DNA of 64,000 nt from Chloroflexi bacterium bin125 (GTDB taxonomy: Bacteria; Chloroflexota; Dehalococcoidia; Bin125), in contig MPNM01000001.1 in NCBI GenBank assembly GCA_002239025.1, positions 445,026-509,025 on the forward strand, in the 5' to 3' direction. The notes beneath the pieces were generated by a model, which saw only the letters and a list, made by a program, of their open reading frames with translations, was not told the DNA's origin and did no database searches. This document shows positions 35,485-43,455 of the stretch, in pieces. Each line of letters opens with the position of its first letter. The first letter of the stretch is position 1. A program made the translations under genes and the position numbers.

Positions 35485-36189
35485 CTACTGCCTCGAGAAC
35501 TGATACAGAATGTCGTCAGAGGACGGTGTCCCGTCGGGTCGCAGGGACGGCACATCACGAGAAACGACAAAGCCGATCAGTTCGTCTTCCGACTCCAGCA
35601 CATTGGGATCGATCGACACGGCTGCCCGACCCTCCGCATCCCGCCCAAAGGTTGGGCCGGGCTCGACGGATCCCGACGCTCTGACCAGCCAGATTTGCCA
35701 GGTTTCGTCGAGGCTCAGCGGTGGCAATCCCCAGAAGATCAGGGCAAACAACTGGTCTTCATACCTGGGCAGTAACACTCCAGTCGCACCATCGTCCGTC
35801 AATGCAATCGCCCGACCAGAAATCGGTTCTTCGGCGCGAAACGCGAGGTAGCCAAACAGAGCGGCGATCGCGACCAACGACACCAACAGCATCCGCACCA
35901 TGTTGCGCCGCACGAGGCGCAATGCGTAGTGCGAGTGAACCGCAGGCGGACGGACGATTCGGGCTCGCTGTATGAGTCGCTGCTCAAGCCGAGCTTCTGC
36001 GGGATCGGGCGCGACCACCAATGTCGCGCCAGTGATTGCAGCGGCAGCCGTGGGCCACGCGCTGCAACGGCGACGAATTGCAGGATCCGAACGGACAATC
36101 CGCTCGACTTCGTCATGCTCCTCTTGAGGAAGCAGTCCGAGGTAGAACGCGGCCAGACGTTGTTCTGGTTCGGTGGTTCTGGAGGTCAC
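35485..36189 (-). CDS. RskA-like anti-sigma factor
   Basis: A 234-residue single-pass protein. The cytoplasmic N-terminus includes RLAAFYLGLLPQEEHDEVERIVRSDPAIRR, a zinc-free anti-sigma domain. A membrane helix lies at about 98-117 (MVRMLLVSLVAIAALFGYLAF). The extracytoplasmic part matches the RskA C-terminal domain: FWGLPPLSLDETWQIWLVR and FGRDAEGRAAVSIDP. It follows the sigma-like gene by 22 nt, the usual arrangement for a sigma and anti-sigma pair released by regulated proteolysis. Confidence 0.82.
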   Translation of the reverse strand: MTSRTTEPEQRLAAFYLGLLPQEEHDEVERIVRSDPAIRRRCSAWPTAAAAITGATLVVAPDPAEARLEQRLIQRARIVRPPAVHSHYALRLVRRNMVRMLLVSLVAIAALFGYLAFRAEEPISGRAIALTDDGATGVLLPRYEDQLFALIFWGLPPLSLDETWQIWLVRASGSVEPGPTFGRDAEGRAAVSIDPNVLESEDELIGFVVSRDVPSLRPDGTPSSDDILYQFSRQ

Positions 36190-36211
36190 AACGGCACCGA
36201 CAATCCCAGGT

Positions 36212-36718
36212 TCATCGGTCAGAGCGAACGATGCGACCGCTCAAGATGTGCTCGACCAACGCATCCATTGCCTTGTTCATGGACTCGTCGTCATGGCGGA
36301 TCGCGTCAAACCAGGCATCCTCCAGGTGCCGTCCCTGATCAAGTGGCAGCCGGATCACGGCTCGTTGCAATTCCTCGTGATCCATCCCCTCGACAACATC
36401 AGGGAGACCCGTTGCCGGACCGATCGGGAACGGCTGAACTTCGTCGGCGGCCAGCGCGGCGGTAATGCCGCGTCGACGAACTGCCAGGGCGATATCGCGG
36501 ACTAACCGCAGGATGTGAACATCGAGCGCCGCCGAGGCCCAGTGTTCCGGCTCCGTCCAGATCAGCAGAAACGCCTCTTCGACGATTTCGTCCGCCTGGT
36601 CGGGACCGACGATGCGACGCGCCAGTTCTCGCGCCGTCGATCCATAGGCGCGGAACGCGTCACGCAGCGCGATCTCGTCCCCCTCAACGATTCGCTGGAA
36701 CAGGTCAGGCGCGGCCAC
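36212..36718 (-). CDS. ECF-type sigma factor-like protein with a degenerate region 4
   Basis: A 168-residue protein. Region 2 is recognisable: ALRDAFRAYGSTARELARRIVGPDQADEIVEEAFLLIW. The C-terminal part (from about residue 112) is where sigma region 4 should be, with a helix-turn-helix that binds the -35 element. Here it reads EELQRAVIRLPLDQGRHLEDAW... and lacks the E-I-A / S-x-x-T-V-K-S-R pattern. It may not recognise promoters in the usual way. It sits between the cupin and the RskA-like anti-sigma genes. Confidence 0.68.
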   Translation of the reverse strand: MAAPDLFQRIVEGDEIALRDAFRAYGSTARELARRIVGPDQADEIVEEAFLLIWTEPEHWASAALDVHILRLVRDIALAVRRRGITAALAADEVQPFPIGPATGLPDVVEGMDHEELQRAVIRLPLDQGRHLEDAWFDAIRHDDESMNKAMDALVEHILSGRIVRSDR

Positions 36719-36739
36719 GAGTATCGCAATCAGTCTCTG

Positions 36740-37159
36740 TCAGTCTTGAGCAAGGAACTCCACACGACCGTAATCATCGGCCAGTCGCACGATGTCGTCC
36801 CCATCTTCTTCTTCCGGTCGAGATGCGACCTCGAGAATGTCGGCGCCGTCGCCACCGGCGCCTACTCGATGCACGACACCGGCAGCAATGTCCTCGCGCA
36901 CTCCGGTCATCATCGAGGTCTGGCGCAAGCGCTCTGCGGTTGGACCAATGGTCAATATCGCGCTGCCGCTGAGCAGCATTAGGGTCTCCTGCTTGCGACG
37001 GTGATATTGCAGCGACAAACGTCGGCGTGGAGCAATGCGCAGCATTTTCACAATCGAAGTGCCGGTTCGGCTAAGGATCAGCTCCTCACCCCACGGTTTG
37101 TCGATGCGCTCCAGAATCGGCCCGGCGACAGATATTGAAGTCGCTGAATCGAGTACCAC
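36740..37159 (-). CDS. Cupin, mannose-6-phosphate isomerase type II-like
   Basis: A 139-residue single-cupin protein. It matches the C-terminal cupin of type II phosphomannose isomerases and GDP-mannose pyrophosphorylases: ILERIDKPWGEELIL, then LRIAPRRRLSLQYHRRKQETLMLLSG and the second cupin motif GVVHRVGAGGDGADILEVASR. Metal ligands would be H53, Q57/E58 and H97. It lies upstream of the sigma-like gene by 21 nt. A sugar-phosphate isomerase or sensor role is possible. Confidence 0.75.
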   Translation of the reverse strand: MVLDSATSISVAGPILERIDKPWGEELILSRTGTSIVKMLRIAPRRRLSLQYHRRKQETLMLLSGSAILTIGPTAERLRQTSMMTGVREDIAAGVVHRVGAGGDGADILEVASRPEEEDGDDIVRLADDYGRVEFLAQD

Positions 37160-37288
37160 TTCGCCTCCTCAATCCCCTCATGGTTCGCAAGGCCCGATTG
37201 CTTACTAGAGTGAGAGTACGAGCGCGAGCGGCGTCATCCAACTGCCGCGCCAACAAGTTTCGACATTCGCGAGCAATGGAGGTTCGGC

Positions 37289-38569
37289 TTGAGCGGACGG
37301 TGGTGGGCGCTGGTTGTGAGTCTGGCCGTTGTGTCCGCCGCCGTTGGGGCAGGCGCAGCGCTATTGATCAAGCAGAATGACGACGCTGCGACTACCGCAG
37401 CTCAAGTGGCCGTCGTCGCCAATGTGACGGAACTCGCACAGGACGAGCAAACGATAGAGCGTGGCGAGTCTCAACAGTCCACACCAGTGGAAGCCGAGTC
37501 GACACGCCAGGTAGCGCCGGCGGCAGAGCCGTCGCAAGAGTCGTCAGCACCTGAGACCGCAACCGATCAACCAAGCGTTTCACAATCCAGCGCATCTGAC
37601 GATTCACCGCCGGACCAGTCTGGTCAGTCAGACGACCAACCATATGAATCGCAACAGGTCGAAGCGCAACAAGATCTCCAGGAGGCGCAGGCTCGGCCTG
37701 AAGAGCCGCCCGATTCCAGCGCCGACATGCCGAGCGCAGCTTCGGCCAGCATCAGTCCCGGCACCATCGCCCAGGGTGAATCATTTGCCGTCACCGTAAA
37801 AGCTGAGGATGCCACCGCAGTCGCGGCGACGCTCTTGCGGCGGAGCTGGAGTTTGAGCGAGGTGGCGCCGGGCGTCTGGTGGGTCATCGTGCCGGTGCCT
37901 CGGGATAGCGAGATCGGAGCGACGGAGTTAGTAATCGATCTGTATGGCGAAGGCGGCGTCTGGTTGGATGCCATCACCTCTCAGCTCGTTGTCCTTGCGA
38001 ATACGGCGCCGTTTGAGGAAATCACGCTGGGCGGTACCGGGACATCGCTCGATCCTGCGGAGGTAGCGAGAGACATCGCCGTGCGCTTCGAGCAGCACAC
38101 CGCGGTAACCGGGCCACCACGCTGGAGCGGACCCTGGATTCTGCCCGTCGAGGGCGAAGTCACGGGAGTGTTCGGTTCGCAGCGCTCATATGACGGTGTG
38201 CTCTCCGACCAGTGGCATCACGGCCACGACATCGCTGCTCAGCACGGAGATCCCATACTCGCTCCGGCTCCGGGAACCGTGGTCTGGACTGGCGACCTCG
38301 TGCTCCACGGCATGGGAGTCATCATCGATCACGGAGCCGGCGTCTACAGCGGCTACTGGCACATGTCTCTGATCGCCGTGCGCGAAGGCGTCGAAGTCGA
38401 GCCCGGAGACTACCTCGGCAACATCGGCACGACCGGTCTCTCGACAGGACCGCATCTGCACTGGGAGGTCATCATTCAGGGCATCGACGTCGACCCGGTG
38501 CAGTGGACCACTGAGGACCAGCCGCCGCTGCCGCCGGTGCTGGAAGCAACGGCGGATACACTCGAATAA
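37289..38569 (+). CDS. Membrane-anchored M23 metallopeptidase
   Basis: A TTG start with an upstream GGAGG gives 426 residues: one N-terminal helix (about 5-27), a long Gln/Ser/Glu-rich stalk (30-150), an Ig-like or beta-rich part (about 150-240), and a C-terminal M23 domain. Zinc ligands are in QWHHGHDIAAQHGD and GPHLHWEV, with the typical ILPVEGEVTGVFGSQRSYDG before them. It probably cleaves peptidoglycan cross-links outside the membrane. Its stop overlaps the next start by 1 nt (TAATG), which couples it to the pseudokinase gene. Confidence 0.88.
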   Translation: MSGRWWALVVSLAVVSAAVGAGAALLIKQNDDAATTAAQVAVVANVTELAQDEQTIERGESQQSTPVEAESTRQVAPAAEPSQESSAPETATDQPSVSQSSASDDSPPDQSGQSDDQPYESQQVEAQQDLQEAQARPEEPPDSSADMPSAASASISPGTIAQGESFAVTVKAEDATAVAATLLRRSWSLSEVAPGVWWVIVPVPRDSEIGATELVIDLYGEGGVWLDAITSQLVVLANTAPFEEITLGGTGTSLDPAEVARDIAVRFEQHTAVTGPPRWSGPWILPVEGEVTGVFGSQRSYDGVLSDQWHHGHDIAAQHGDPILAPAPGTVVWTGDLVLHGMGVIIDHGAGVYSGYWHMSLIAVREGVEVEPGDYLGNIGTTGLSTGPHLHWEVIIQGIDVDPVQWTTEDQPPLPPVLEATADTLE

Positions 38570-39477
38570 TGCCCGACGCGCCCGTAATAGCCGACCAGAA
38601 GTCCGAGTACGCATTCGCACTCGGTGCGACGTTTTCCGATCTCAAGGCTGAAGATATAGAGATTGTCCCGGAACCAGATGGAGAGCTGGTTCGCGCTGAT
38701 TGGCCTGGGTGGACCGCCCTATTCCCGCAGTCGGAGGAAGCCGCAGTCCAACTCTCCAACATGACTTCCGTGATGCCGCACCTGCGGGGGTTCCTCAGTC
38801 CGGCCGTGCCGGTCTGGGAGTATGGCAGCGGCTCCGACAACTGGAAACGCCACTGGCGCGCCGCAGAGCGACCCGAGGGCCGCCCCCTGGTTCCCGAGCT
38901 GATCGTCGACCAGAATCGGGAACGCCTGGTCAGGGACCTGGCGACATTCTGCCATGAGCTTCACGAGTTCTCTGTCGAGCGTGCCCGATCGTTGGGTGCG
39001 ACGTCGTTCCGCGAATGGCGAGATGAGCATGAAGCGCTGGCCAGACGGTCCTTGAGGATCCTGAGACCGCTGATGGCCTGGTCTGAGATCACCTGGGCGA
39101 GACGTTGGTGGTCGAGGTTTCTCGAGGACGACGCCATCTGGAAGATTGAGCCTGCGCTCGTGCACGGCGGCATTTCGACTGAACGGCTGCTGGTCGACCC
39201 GCTAGTGCAACAACTGGTCGGGGTGACCGGTTGGCACGGGCTCCGAGTCGCCGATCCAGCCATCGATTTCGCCCATCTCGTCGATTGCTACGGCACCGAG
39301 CTCGGCTGGCGCATCGTCGAACACTACGGGGAACTTGGATCCACTGCCGACGCATCCCTCTTCCGTCGGGTGCGGCTGTTGCTCACGGTCAGGCGTTTCC
39401 GGGAAGTCGTCGCGATCGCTGATGGAGAGGGTGTCGACAGTGAAGCGATGCCCGTAGCGATCAAGGCGTTGCGCTAG
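38569..39477 (+). CDS. Aminoglycoside-phosphotransferase-fold pseudokinase
   Basis: A 302-residue protein of the APH/choline-kinase fold. The catalytic loop, normally HGD...N, reads HGGISTERLLVD (199-210), so the catalytic Asp is Gly201 and the Asn is Arg206. The metal-binding IDW is TGW (D to G221). The following ADPAIDFAHLV (228-238) is conserved. The N-lobe lacks an obvious ATP-binding Lys. It should be catalytically dead. Its start overlaps the M23 gene stop (TAATG), so it may regulate or sense for the cell-wall hydrolase. Confidence 0.72.
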   Translation: MPDAPVIADQKSEYAFALGATFSDLKAEDIEIVPEPDGELVRADWPGWTALFPQSEEAAVQLSNMTSVMPHLRGFLSPAVPVWEYGSGSDNWKRHWRAAERPEGRPLVPELIVDQNRERLVRDLATFCHELHEFSVERARSLGATSFREWRDEHEALARRSLRILRPLMAWSEITWARRWWSRFLEDDAIWKIEPALVHGGISTERLLVDPLVQQLVGVTGWHGLRVADPAIDFAHLVDCYGTELGWRIVEHYGELGSTADASLFRRVRLLLTVRRFREVVAIADGEGVDSEAMPVAIKALR

Positions 39478-39560
39478 GCGAGCGCCAACGCGGCCACGGT
39501 TTTGGTACCTTTGACCGCAGAAGAACTCCAATCGACGAATGATCGGAAGGATGACCAATC

Positions 39561-40124
39561 ATGAGTGATGCACCCGCACGCGCGATGACTCCCGTCGGCG
39601 TCAACCATCTGGTCTTGAATGTCCGTGACATCGATGTCGCGCACGAGTTCTGGACCGAAGTGATGGGTTTCCGCCACATCGGATCGCTGAAACCGCGCTC
39701 CGAGCGCTCGATGAACATGCGCTTCTATAACGGTCTCTCCGAAAGCCACCACGACCTCGCCCTGGCTGAAATCATGGGCGACTCCGAGGACTCCGGCGAC
39801 TGGTCGATGGCGCCAAAACGACCCGGACTCAACCACCTGGCTGTTCACTACCCCGACCGCGACTCCTGGCTCAAACAGATCGCCTTCCTGCAGGCGAAGG
39901 GCGTCATGTTCAATCTGCGCATCAACCACGGGATGACGCACTCCGTCTACATCAACGATCCCGACGGTCACGGCATCGAGGTGCTCTACGAGCTGCCGCG
40001 CGAGGACTGGGAAGCTGACATCGATGGTGCCTTGAACTACGCGGATGTCCTGCCGACCGAAGGAGCCGAAGCGTTGGTCGATGAACCCACGCCTGTCTTT
40101 GCCGCGCCCGGCGCCGGCGACTAG
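39561..40124 (+). CDS. VOC-family protein (extradiol dioxygenase-like)
   Basis: A 187-residue glyoxalase/bleomycin-resistance-fold protein. Metal ligands are likely H16 (GVNHLVLNV), H92 (LNHLAVH) and E140 (HGIEVLYE), a 2-His-1-carboxylate set as in catechol dioxygenases. It lies 20 nt upstream of the HpaB-like monooxygenase, which suggests it cleaves the ring product of that enzyme. A glyoxalase or epimerase role is not excluded. Confidence 0.82.
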   Translation: MSDAPARAMTPVGVNHLVLNVRDIDVAHEFWTEVMGFRHIGSLKPRSERSMNMRFYNGLSESHHDLALAEIMGDSEDSGDWSMAPKRPGLNHLAVHYPDRDSWLKQIAFLQAKGVMFNLRINHGMTHSVYINDPDGHGIEVLYELPREDWEADIDGALNYADVLPTEGAEALVDEPTPVFAAPGAGD

Positions 40125-40144
40125 CGCGGCGCTCGGCAACTGCA

Positions 40145-41617
40145 ATGGCCATGCGAGACGGCGCGGCCTACCTGGCCGGCCTGCGCGATGGACGCCGTAT
40201 CTGGCACAACGGCGCGTTAGTTGAGGACGTCACTACCGCGCCCGGCTTCGCCGGAGCAGCGCACACCATCGCGGCCTACTACGACTTCCAGTGCGACCCT
40301 GCCGTCCGCGATGTCATCAGTTACGAGGACGAGGACGGCGAGCGCTCGCACCTGTCGTTCAAGATTCCCCGTTCGAAGGACGATTTACGTAATCGCTCGG
40401 CCGCTTACGCAGCCTGGGCAGAACACACCGGTGGACAGCTTGGCCGAGCGCCCGACTACATGAACGCGGCTATCGCTGGGGTCGCGGCAGCCAGACATCA
40501 TTGGGGTCAGGACGATCCCGCCCTGGGCGAACACGCGGCGCAGATCCACGATCACTGTCGCCGCAACGATGTCTGCCTGACGCACACCTTCATCACGCCG
40601 CAAATTGACCGCAAAACGCCGCTCGGCGAACAGGAGCCGTTCCTAAATGCCGGCGTCGTCAAGCGAACCACGGACAGCATCATCGTGCGCGGTGCGCGCG
40701 TTTTGGGCACGCTGGCGCCGTTCTCGGACGAGAACTTGTCAATGGTCCTGCCGATCGTGAGCGGCGAGAACGAGAACAAGTACGCGTTGGGCTTCACCAT
40801 CCCCGTCGACGCCCCCGGCCTGCACTGGGTCTGCCGTGACTCGTTCGACCCTGACCGCTCAACCCGCGATTATCCAATCTCCAGCCGTTTCGAAGAGATC
40901 GACACAGTCGCGGTCTTCGACGATGTCGAAGTCCCCTGGGAGAACGTCTTCGATTACCAGGACGGCAAGATTCACAACACGGCGCTAATGGCGATGCGTT
41001 TTCAAGAATCGCTCGGCCATCACGTGATCGTCAAGAACGTGGCCAAGACGCGCTTCCTGCTCGGTCTCGCCCACTTGATCGCCGAGAACGCTCAGACCAA
41101 CTCATTCATCAACGTGCAGATCCGGATCGGCGAGATCGTCACCATGCTGCAAACGCTCGAGTCAATCGCGATCGCGGCAGTCGAGGGCGCCGTCGAGAAT
41201 CCCGACAACGGCGTCTGGTACTGCAACGCCAACGCGATCACAGCGGGGCTCAGGCTCTTCCCCGAGTACTACGTGCAGATCATCGACCACATCAAGCAGA
41301 TTGGCGGCAGCAACTTCATGGCTGCTCCGTCCGAAGCAAACATGGAGGCGATCACCGAAGCCCTCGGTCCATCGGTCGAGCGCTACTTCAAGGGCGCAGC
41401 CGACATGAAAGAAGAGGGCATCGACAAGGTGCCGCTCTTCCGCCTCGCCTGGGACGTGGTCGGTACCTCGCTCGCCGGTCGGCAGGAACTCTACGAACGT
41501 TTTTTCTTCGGCGATCAGCAGGTCTCAAAATCACAGTCATACCTGCGCTACGACAAGAGCGAAGCGATCGACATCGTCCGTCGCCTGTTGGATCCGGACT
41601 GGCTGAGCCACTCTTGA
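40145..41617 (+). CDS. HpaB-type FADH2-dependent phenol monooxygenase
   Basis: The large component of a two-component flavin monooxygenase, 490 residues. Family marks are MRDGAAYLAGLRDGRRIWHNG at the start, then CLTHTFITPQIDR, VVKRTTDSIIVRGARVLGTLAPFSDE and FDDVEVPWENVF, with the C-terminal helical domain of the acyl-CoA-dehydrogenase-like fold. Such enzymes hydroxylate 4-hydroxyphenylacetate or other phenols with reduced FAD supplied by a reductase; no reductase gene is nearby. ATG codons at 40145 and 40151 are both possible. Confidence 0.9.
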   Translation: MAMRDGAAYLAGLRDGRRIWHNGALVEDVTTAPGFAGAAHTIAAYYDFQCDPAVRDVISYEDEDGERSHLSFKIPRSKDDLRNRSAAYAAWAEHTGGQLGRAPDYMNAAIAGVAAARHHWGQDDPALGEHAAQIHDHCRRNDVCLTHTFITPQIDRKTPLGEQEPFLNAGVVKRTTDSIIVRGARVLGTLAPFSDENLSMVLPIVSGENENKYALGFTIPVDAPGLHWVCRDSFDPDRSTRDYPISSRFEEIDTVAVFDDVEVPWENVFDYQDGKIHNTALMAMRFQESLGHHVIVKNVAKTRFLLGLAHLIAENAQTNSFINVQIRIGEIVTMLQTLESIAIAAVEGAVENPDNGVWYCNANAITAGLRLFPEYYVQIIDHIKQIGGSNFMAAPSEANMEAITEALGPSVERYFKGAADMKEEGIDKVPLFRLAWDVVGTSLAGRQELYERFFFGDQQVSKSQSYLRYDKSEAIDIVRRLLDPDWLSHS

Positions 41618-41642
41618 GCCTCCGTCGCAGGCCGCGAGGCTC
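41616..41642. terminator. Terminator-like hairpin after the HpaB-like gene
   Basis: GAGCCTC (41616-41622) pairs perfectly with GAGGCTC (41636-41642) across a 13-nt loop. It starts at the stop codon of the monooxygenase gene and precedes the toxin-antitoxin pair. No T-run follows. Confidence 0.4.
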
Positions 41643-41676
41643 GATACACTGAGTCCTGATGCAGGGAGTGGTCGCA

Positions 41677-41958
41677 ATGAATCGCGAAGAGGAAGTCAAG
41701 GAAGCTCTGGGGCACCCGGCAAGGAGTGCGGGGATGGAGGTTTCACGTCCGCCCCTCGATTGGGGCGACGAAGAGCCGGACACGTACTGGGAAGACCTGT
41801 ATCGCCGGGGACTTGTTGATCCCCCCTATCGGTCTCCGAATGAACAGCGAGAATTCTGGATGTCGTTCCTAGAGGACTACAAGCCTGTCGGGAAGCCGAT
41901 GACGAATGATGAGTTGATGTGCGCGCTAGGTCGGTGTCATTGCGATCATTGTGAATGA
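41677..41958 (+). CDS. Small protein upstream of a PIN toxin, probable antitoxin with a Cys/His-rich tail
   Basis: Using the ATG at 41677 (AGGGAG 8-9 nt before it) gives 93 residues. It is acidic and ends MCALGRCHCDHCE, a Cys/His cluster that could bind zinc. It does not resemble VapB, Phd or RelB antitoxins, and I do not know the family. The coupling to the PIN gene by an ATGA overlap is the reason to propose antitoxin function. An in-frame ATG at 41659 is less likely. Confidence 0.55.
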   Translation: MNREEEVKEALGHPARSAGMEVSRPPLDWGDEEPDTYWEDLYRRGLVDPPYRSPNEQREFWMSFLEDYKPVGKPMTNDELMCALGRCHCDHCE

Positions 41959-42395
41959 CCATTGAGCGCGTTTACTTCGATAGCAGCGCGTTGGTCAAAG
42001 TGCTGGTGTCGAGCGAGGCGGGCGCGGAGCTCGCCTCAGGACTGTTCCACTCGGGCGGACGCCAATATACGAGTCGGCTTTCACGTCCAGAGACCTTATC
42101 GGCGCTATCCCGTCGCGTTCGCAACCGAGAAATCAACACGTCCGATTTGGGCGGGGCGCTACTCCGCTTTGAAGAGGCCTGGCAAAAGGTGAATGTGATT
42201 CCGGTCCTTGATCCATATGTTGATCGGGCTGCCGAGCTCGTGGTTGATCACTCACTCTCCGGTGCCGACGCAGTCCATCTGGCGACCGCTCTTGAAATGC
42301 TCCAGCATGCTGAGGTGACCTTCGTCACCTGGGATAAGCGACAGGCCGCTGGAGCTGCCGCCCTTGGCTTCGAGGTTCAGCCGCCCATCGATTGA
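41955..42395 (+). CDS. PIN-domain ribonuclease toxin (VapC family)
   Basis: A 146-residue PIN-domain protein with acidic active-site residues D9 (YFDSSALVK), E46 (RPETLSAL), D105 (SGADAVHLA) and D127 (TWDKR), a complete set for Mg2+-dependent RNA cleavage. The family usually cuts tRNA or rRNA as the toxin of a VapBC pair. It overlaps the preceding gene by 4 nt. The module sits between a catabolic monooxygenase and SDR genes on the same strand. Confidence 0.87.
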   Translation: MTIERVYFDSSALVKVLVSSEAGAELASGLFHSGGRQYTSRLSRPETLSALSRRVRNREINTSDLGGALLRFEEAWQKVNVIPVLDPYVDRAAELVVDHSLSGADAVHLATALEMLQHAEVTFVTWDKRQAAGAAALGFEVQPPID

Positions 42396-42457
42396 CCCTT
42401 GCACCCGCGCCGCCCTAGCCTCCTCACGACTCTCCACAATGAGGATCGGAGCGCGTA

Positions 42458-43372
42458 ATGGGACATCTCGATGGCAAAGTGGCGTTGGTCACTGGTGGTG
42501 CTGGGGGCATGGGTTCGCAGATTTGCAAGGTCTTCGCCGAGCAGGGCGCGGCCGTCGTCGCCTGTGACACCGGCTTTGACGTCGAAGGCCGCGCTGGCAT
42601 GGACCCGTCGAAAGTACAGGCCGTCGTCGACGAGATCATCGCCAACGGCGGACAAGCCACAGCCGTGGCAGGCGACATCGCCGACATGGACACCGCCGAA
42701 CGCGCCGTCCAGACCGCGATTGAGACCTACGGCGACCTCGACATTCTCGTCTGCGCCCACGGCATCCTGCGTGAGCGCATGGTCTTCAACATGACCGAGG
42801 AAGAATGGGACGAGCTGGTCCGGATTCACCTCAAAGGTTGCTTCGCGCCAACCAAGTTCGCCGCTATCCACTGGCGAGCGAACCGCGACAAGGGCAACCG
42901 CCGGATCATCTACTTCACCTCGTCGGCTGGTGTCCGAGGTGAAGCCGGACAACCCAACTACTCGGCAGCGCACGCGGGCAAGATTGGGCTATCGCTCTCA
43001 AACGCCGAGGCGCTTGAGCGTTACGGCGTGACCTCGAACTGCATTTCCCCGGCAGCCTCGACGCGGATGACCGATCGTGGTCGAGAGGTTGACCAGGCGA
43101 CCGACGCACCCAGCCTCAGGGCGGCCGGAACGTTGATGGACCCGGGCAACGTCACGCCCGTTGTCACCTACCTGGCCTCCGACGCTTCAGCAGACGTTTC
43201 TGGCCGCGTCGTCGGCACGACCGGCGGCCGCATCACGATCTGGAAAGAGCCCGAGTGGGAGCAGACAATCTGGAACACCGAACCCTATTGGGACATTGAC
43301 ACGCTCTTCGCCCTGATTCCGAACACCTTCGAGCTACAGGGCATGGGTCCGCCGCCGCGTCAGTTCCCCTAG
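42458..43372 (+). CDS. Short-chain dehydrogenase/reductase with YxxxH in place of YxxxK
   Basis: A 304-residue Rossmann-fold oxidoreductase. The nucleotide-binding TGGAGGMGSQ is at 12-21. Catalytic S155 and Y168 are present in FTSSAGVRGEAGQPNYSAAHAG, but the Lys four residues after Tyr is His172; the nearest Lys is K175. CAHG (99-102) replaces the usual NNAG. Its C-terminal extension (about 255-304) is longer than in classical SDRs. It is about half identical to the next gene, so the two are a tandem duplicate. It follows the PIN gene by 62 nt. Confidence 0.86.
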   Translation: MGHLDGKVALVTGGAGGMGSQICKVFAEQGAAVVACDTGFDVEGRAGMDPSKVQAVVDEIIANGGQATAVAGDIADMDTAERAVQTAIETYGDLDILVCAHGILRERMVFNMTEEEWDELVRIHLKGCFAPTKFAAIHWRANRDKGNRRIIYFTSSAGVRGEAGQPNYSAAHAGKIGLSLSNAEALERYGVTSNCISPAASTRMTDRGREVDQATDAPSLRAAGTLMDPGNVTPVVTYLASDASADVSGRVVGTTGGRITIWKEPEWEQTIWNTEPYWDIDTLFALIPNTFELQGMGPPPRQFP

Positions 43373-43384
43373 CCAGATCTCAGA

Positions 43385-43432
43385 CCTCCCCCTGTGGGGG
43401 AGGTGTCACACAGTGACGGAGGGGGCCTCCCC
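43385..43432. repeat. Palindromic GC-rich repeat, family II
   Basis: The unit CCTCCCCCTGTGGGGGAGG then TGTCACACAGTGACGGAGGGGG lies in the gap between the tandem SDR genes, just before the second Shine-Dalgarno sequence. It contains a C/G hairpin and a TGTCAC/GTGAC hairpin. Related copies are at 52415-52551. Confidence 0.6.
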
Positions 43433-43455
43433 GACGCTTGTCAAGGAACATCACC

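Noticed and set aside
38569-39477. Aminoglycoside resistance kinase
   Set aside because: The catalytic Asp, Asn and metal-binding Asp are all replaced, so it is unlikely to phosphorylate drugs.
43385-43432. Terminator between the two SDR genes
   Set aside because: It is a stable hairpin, but its match to the copies at 52415-52551 makes a dispersed repeat the better call.
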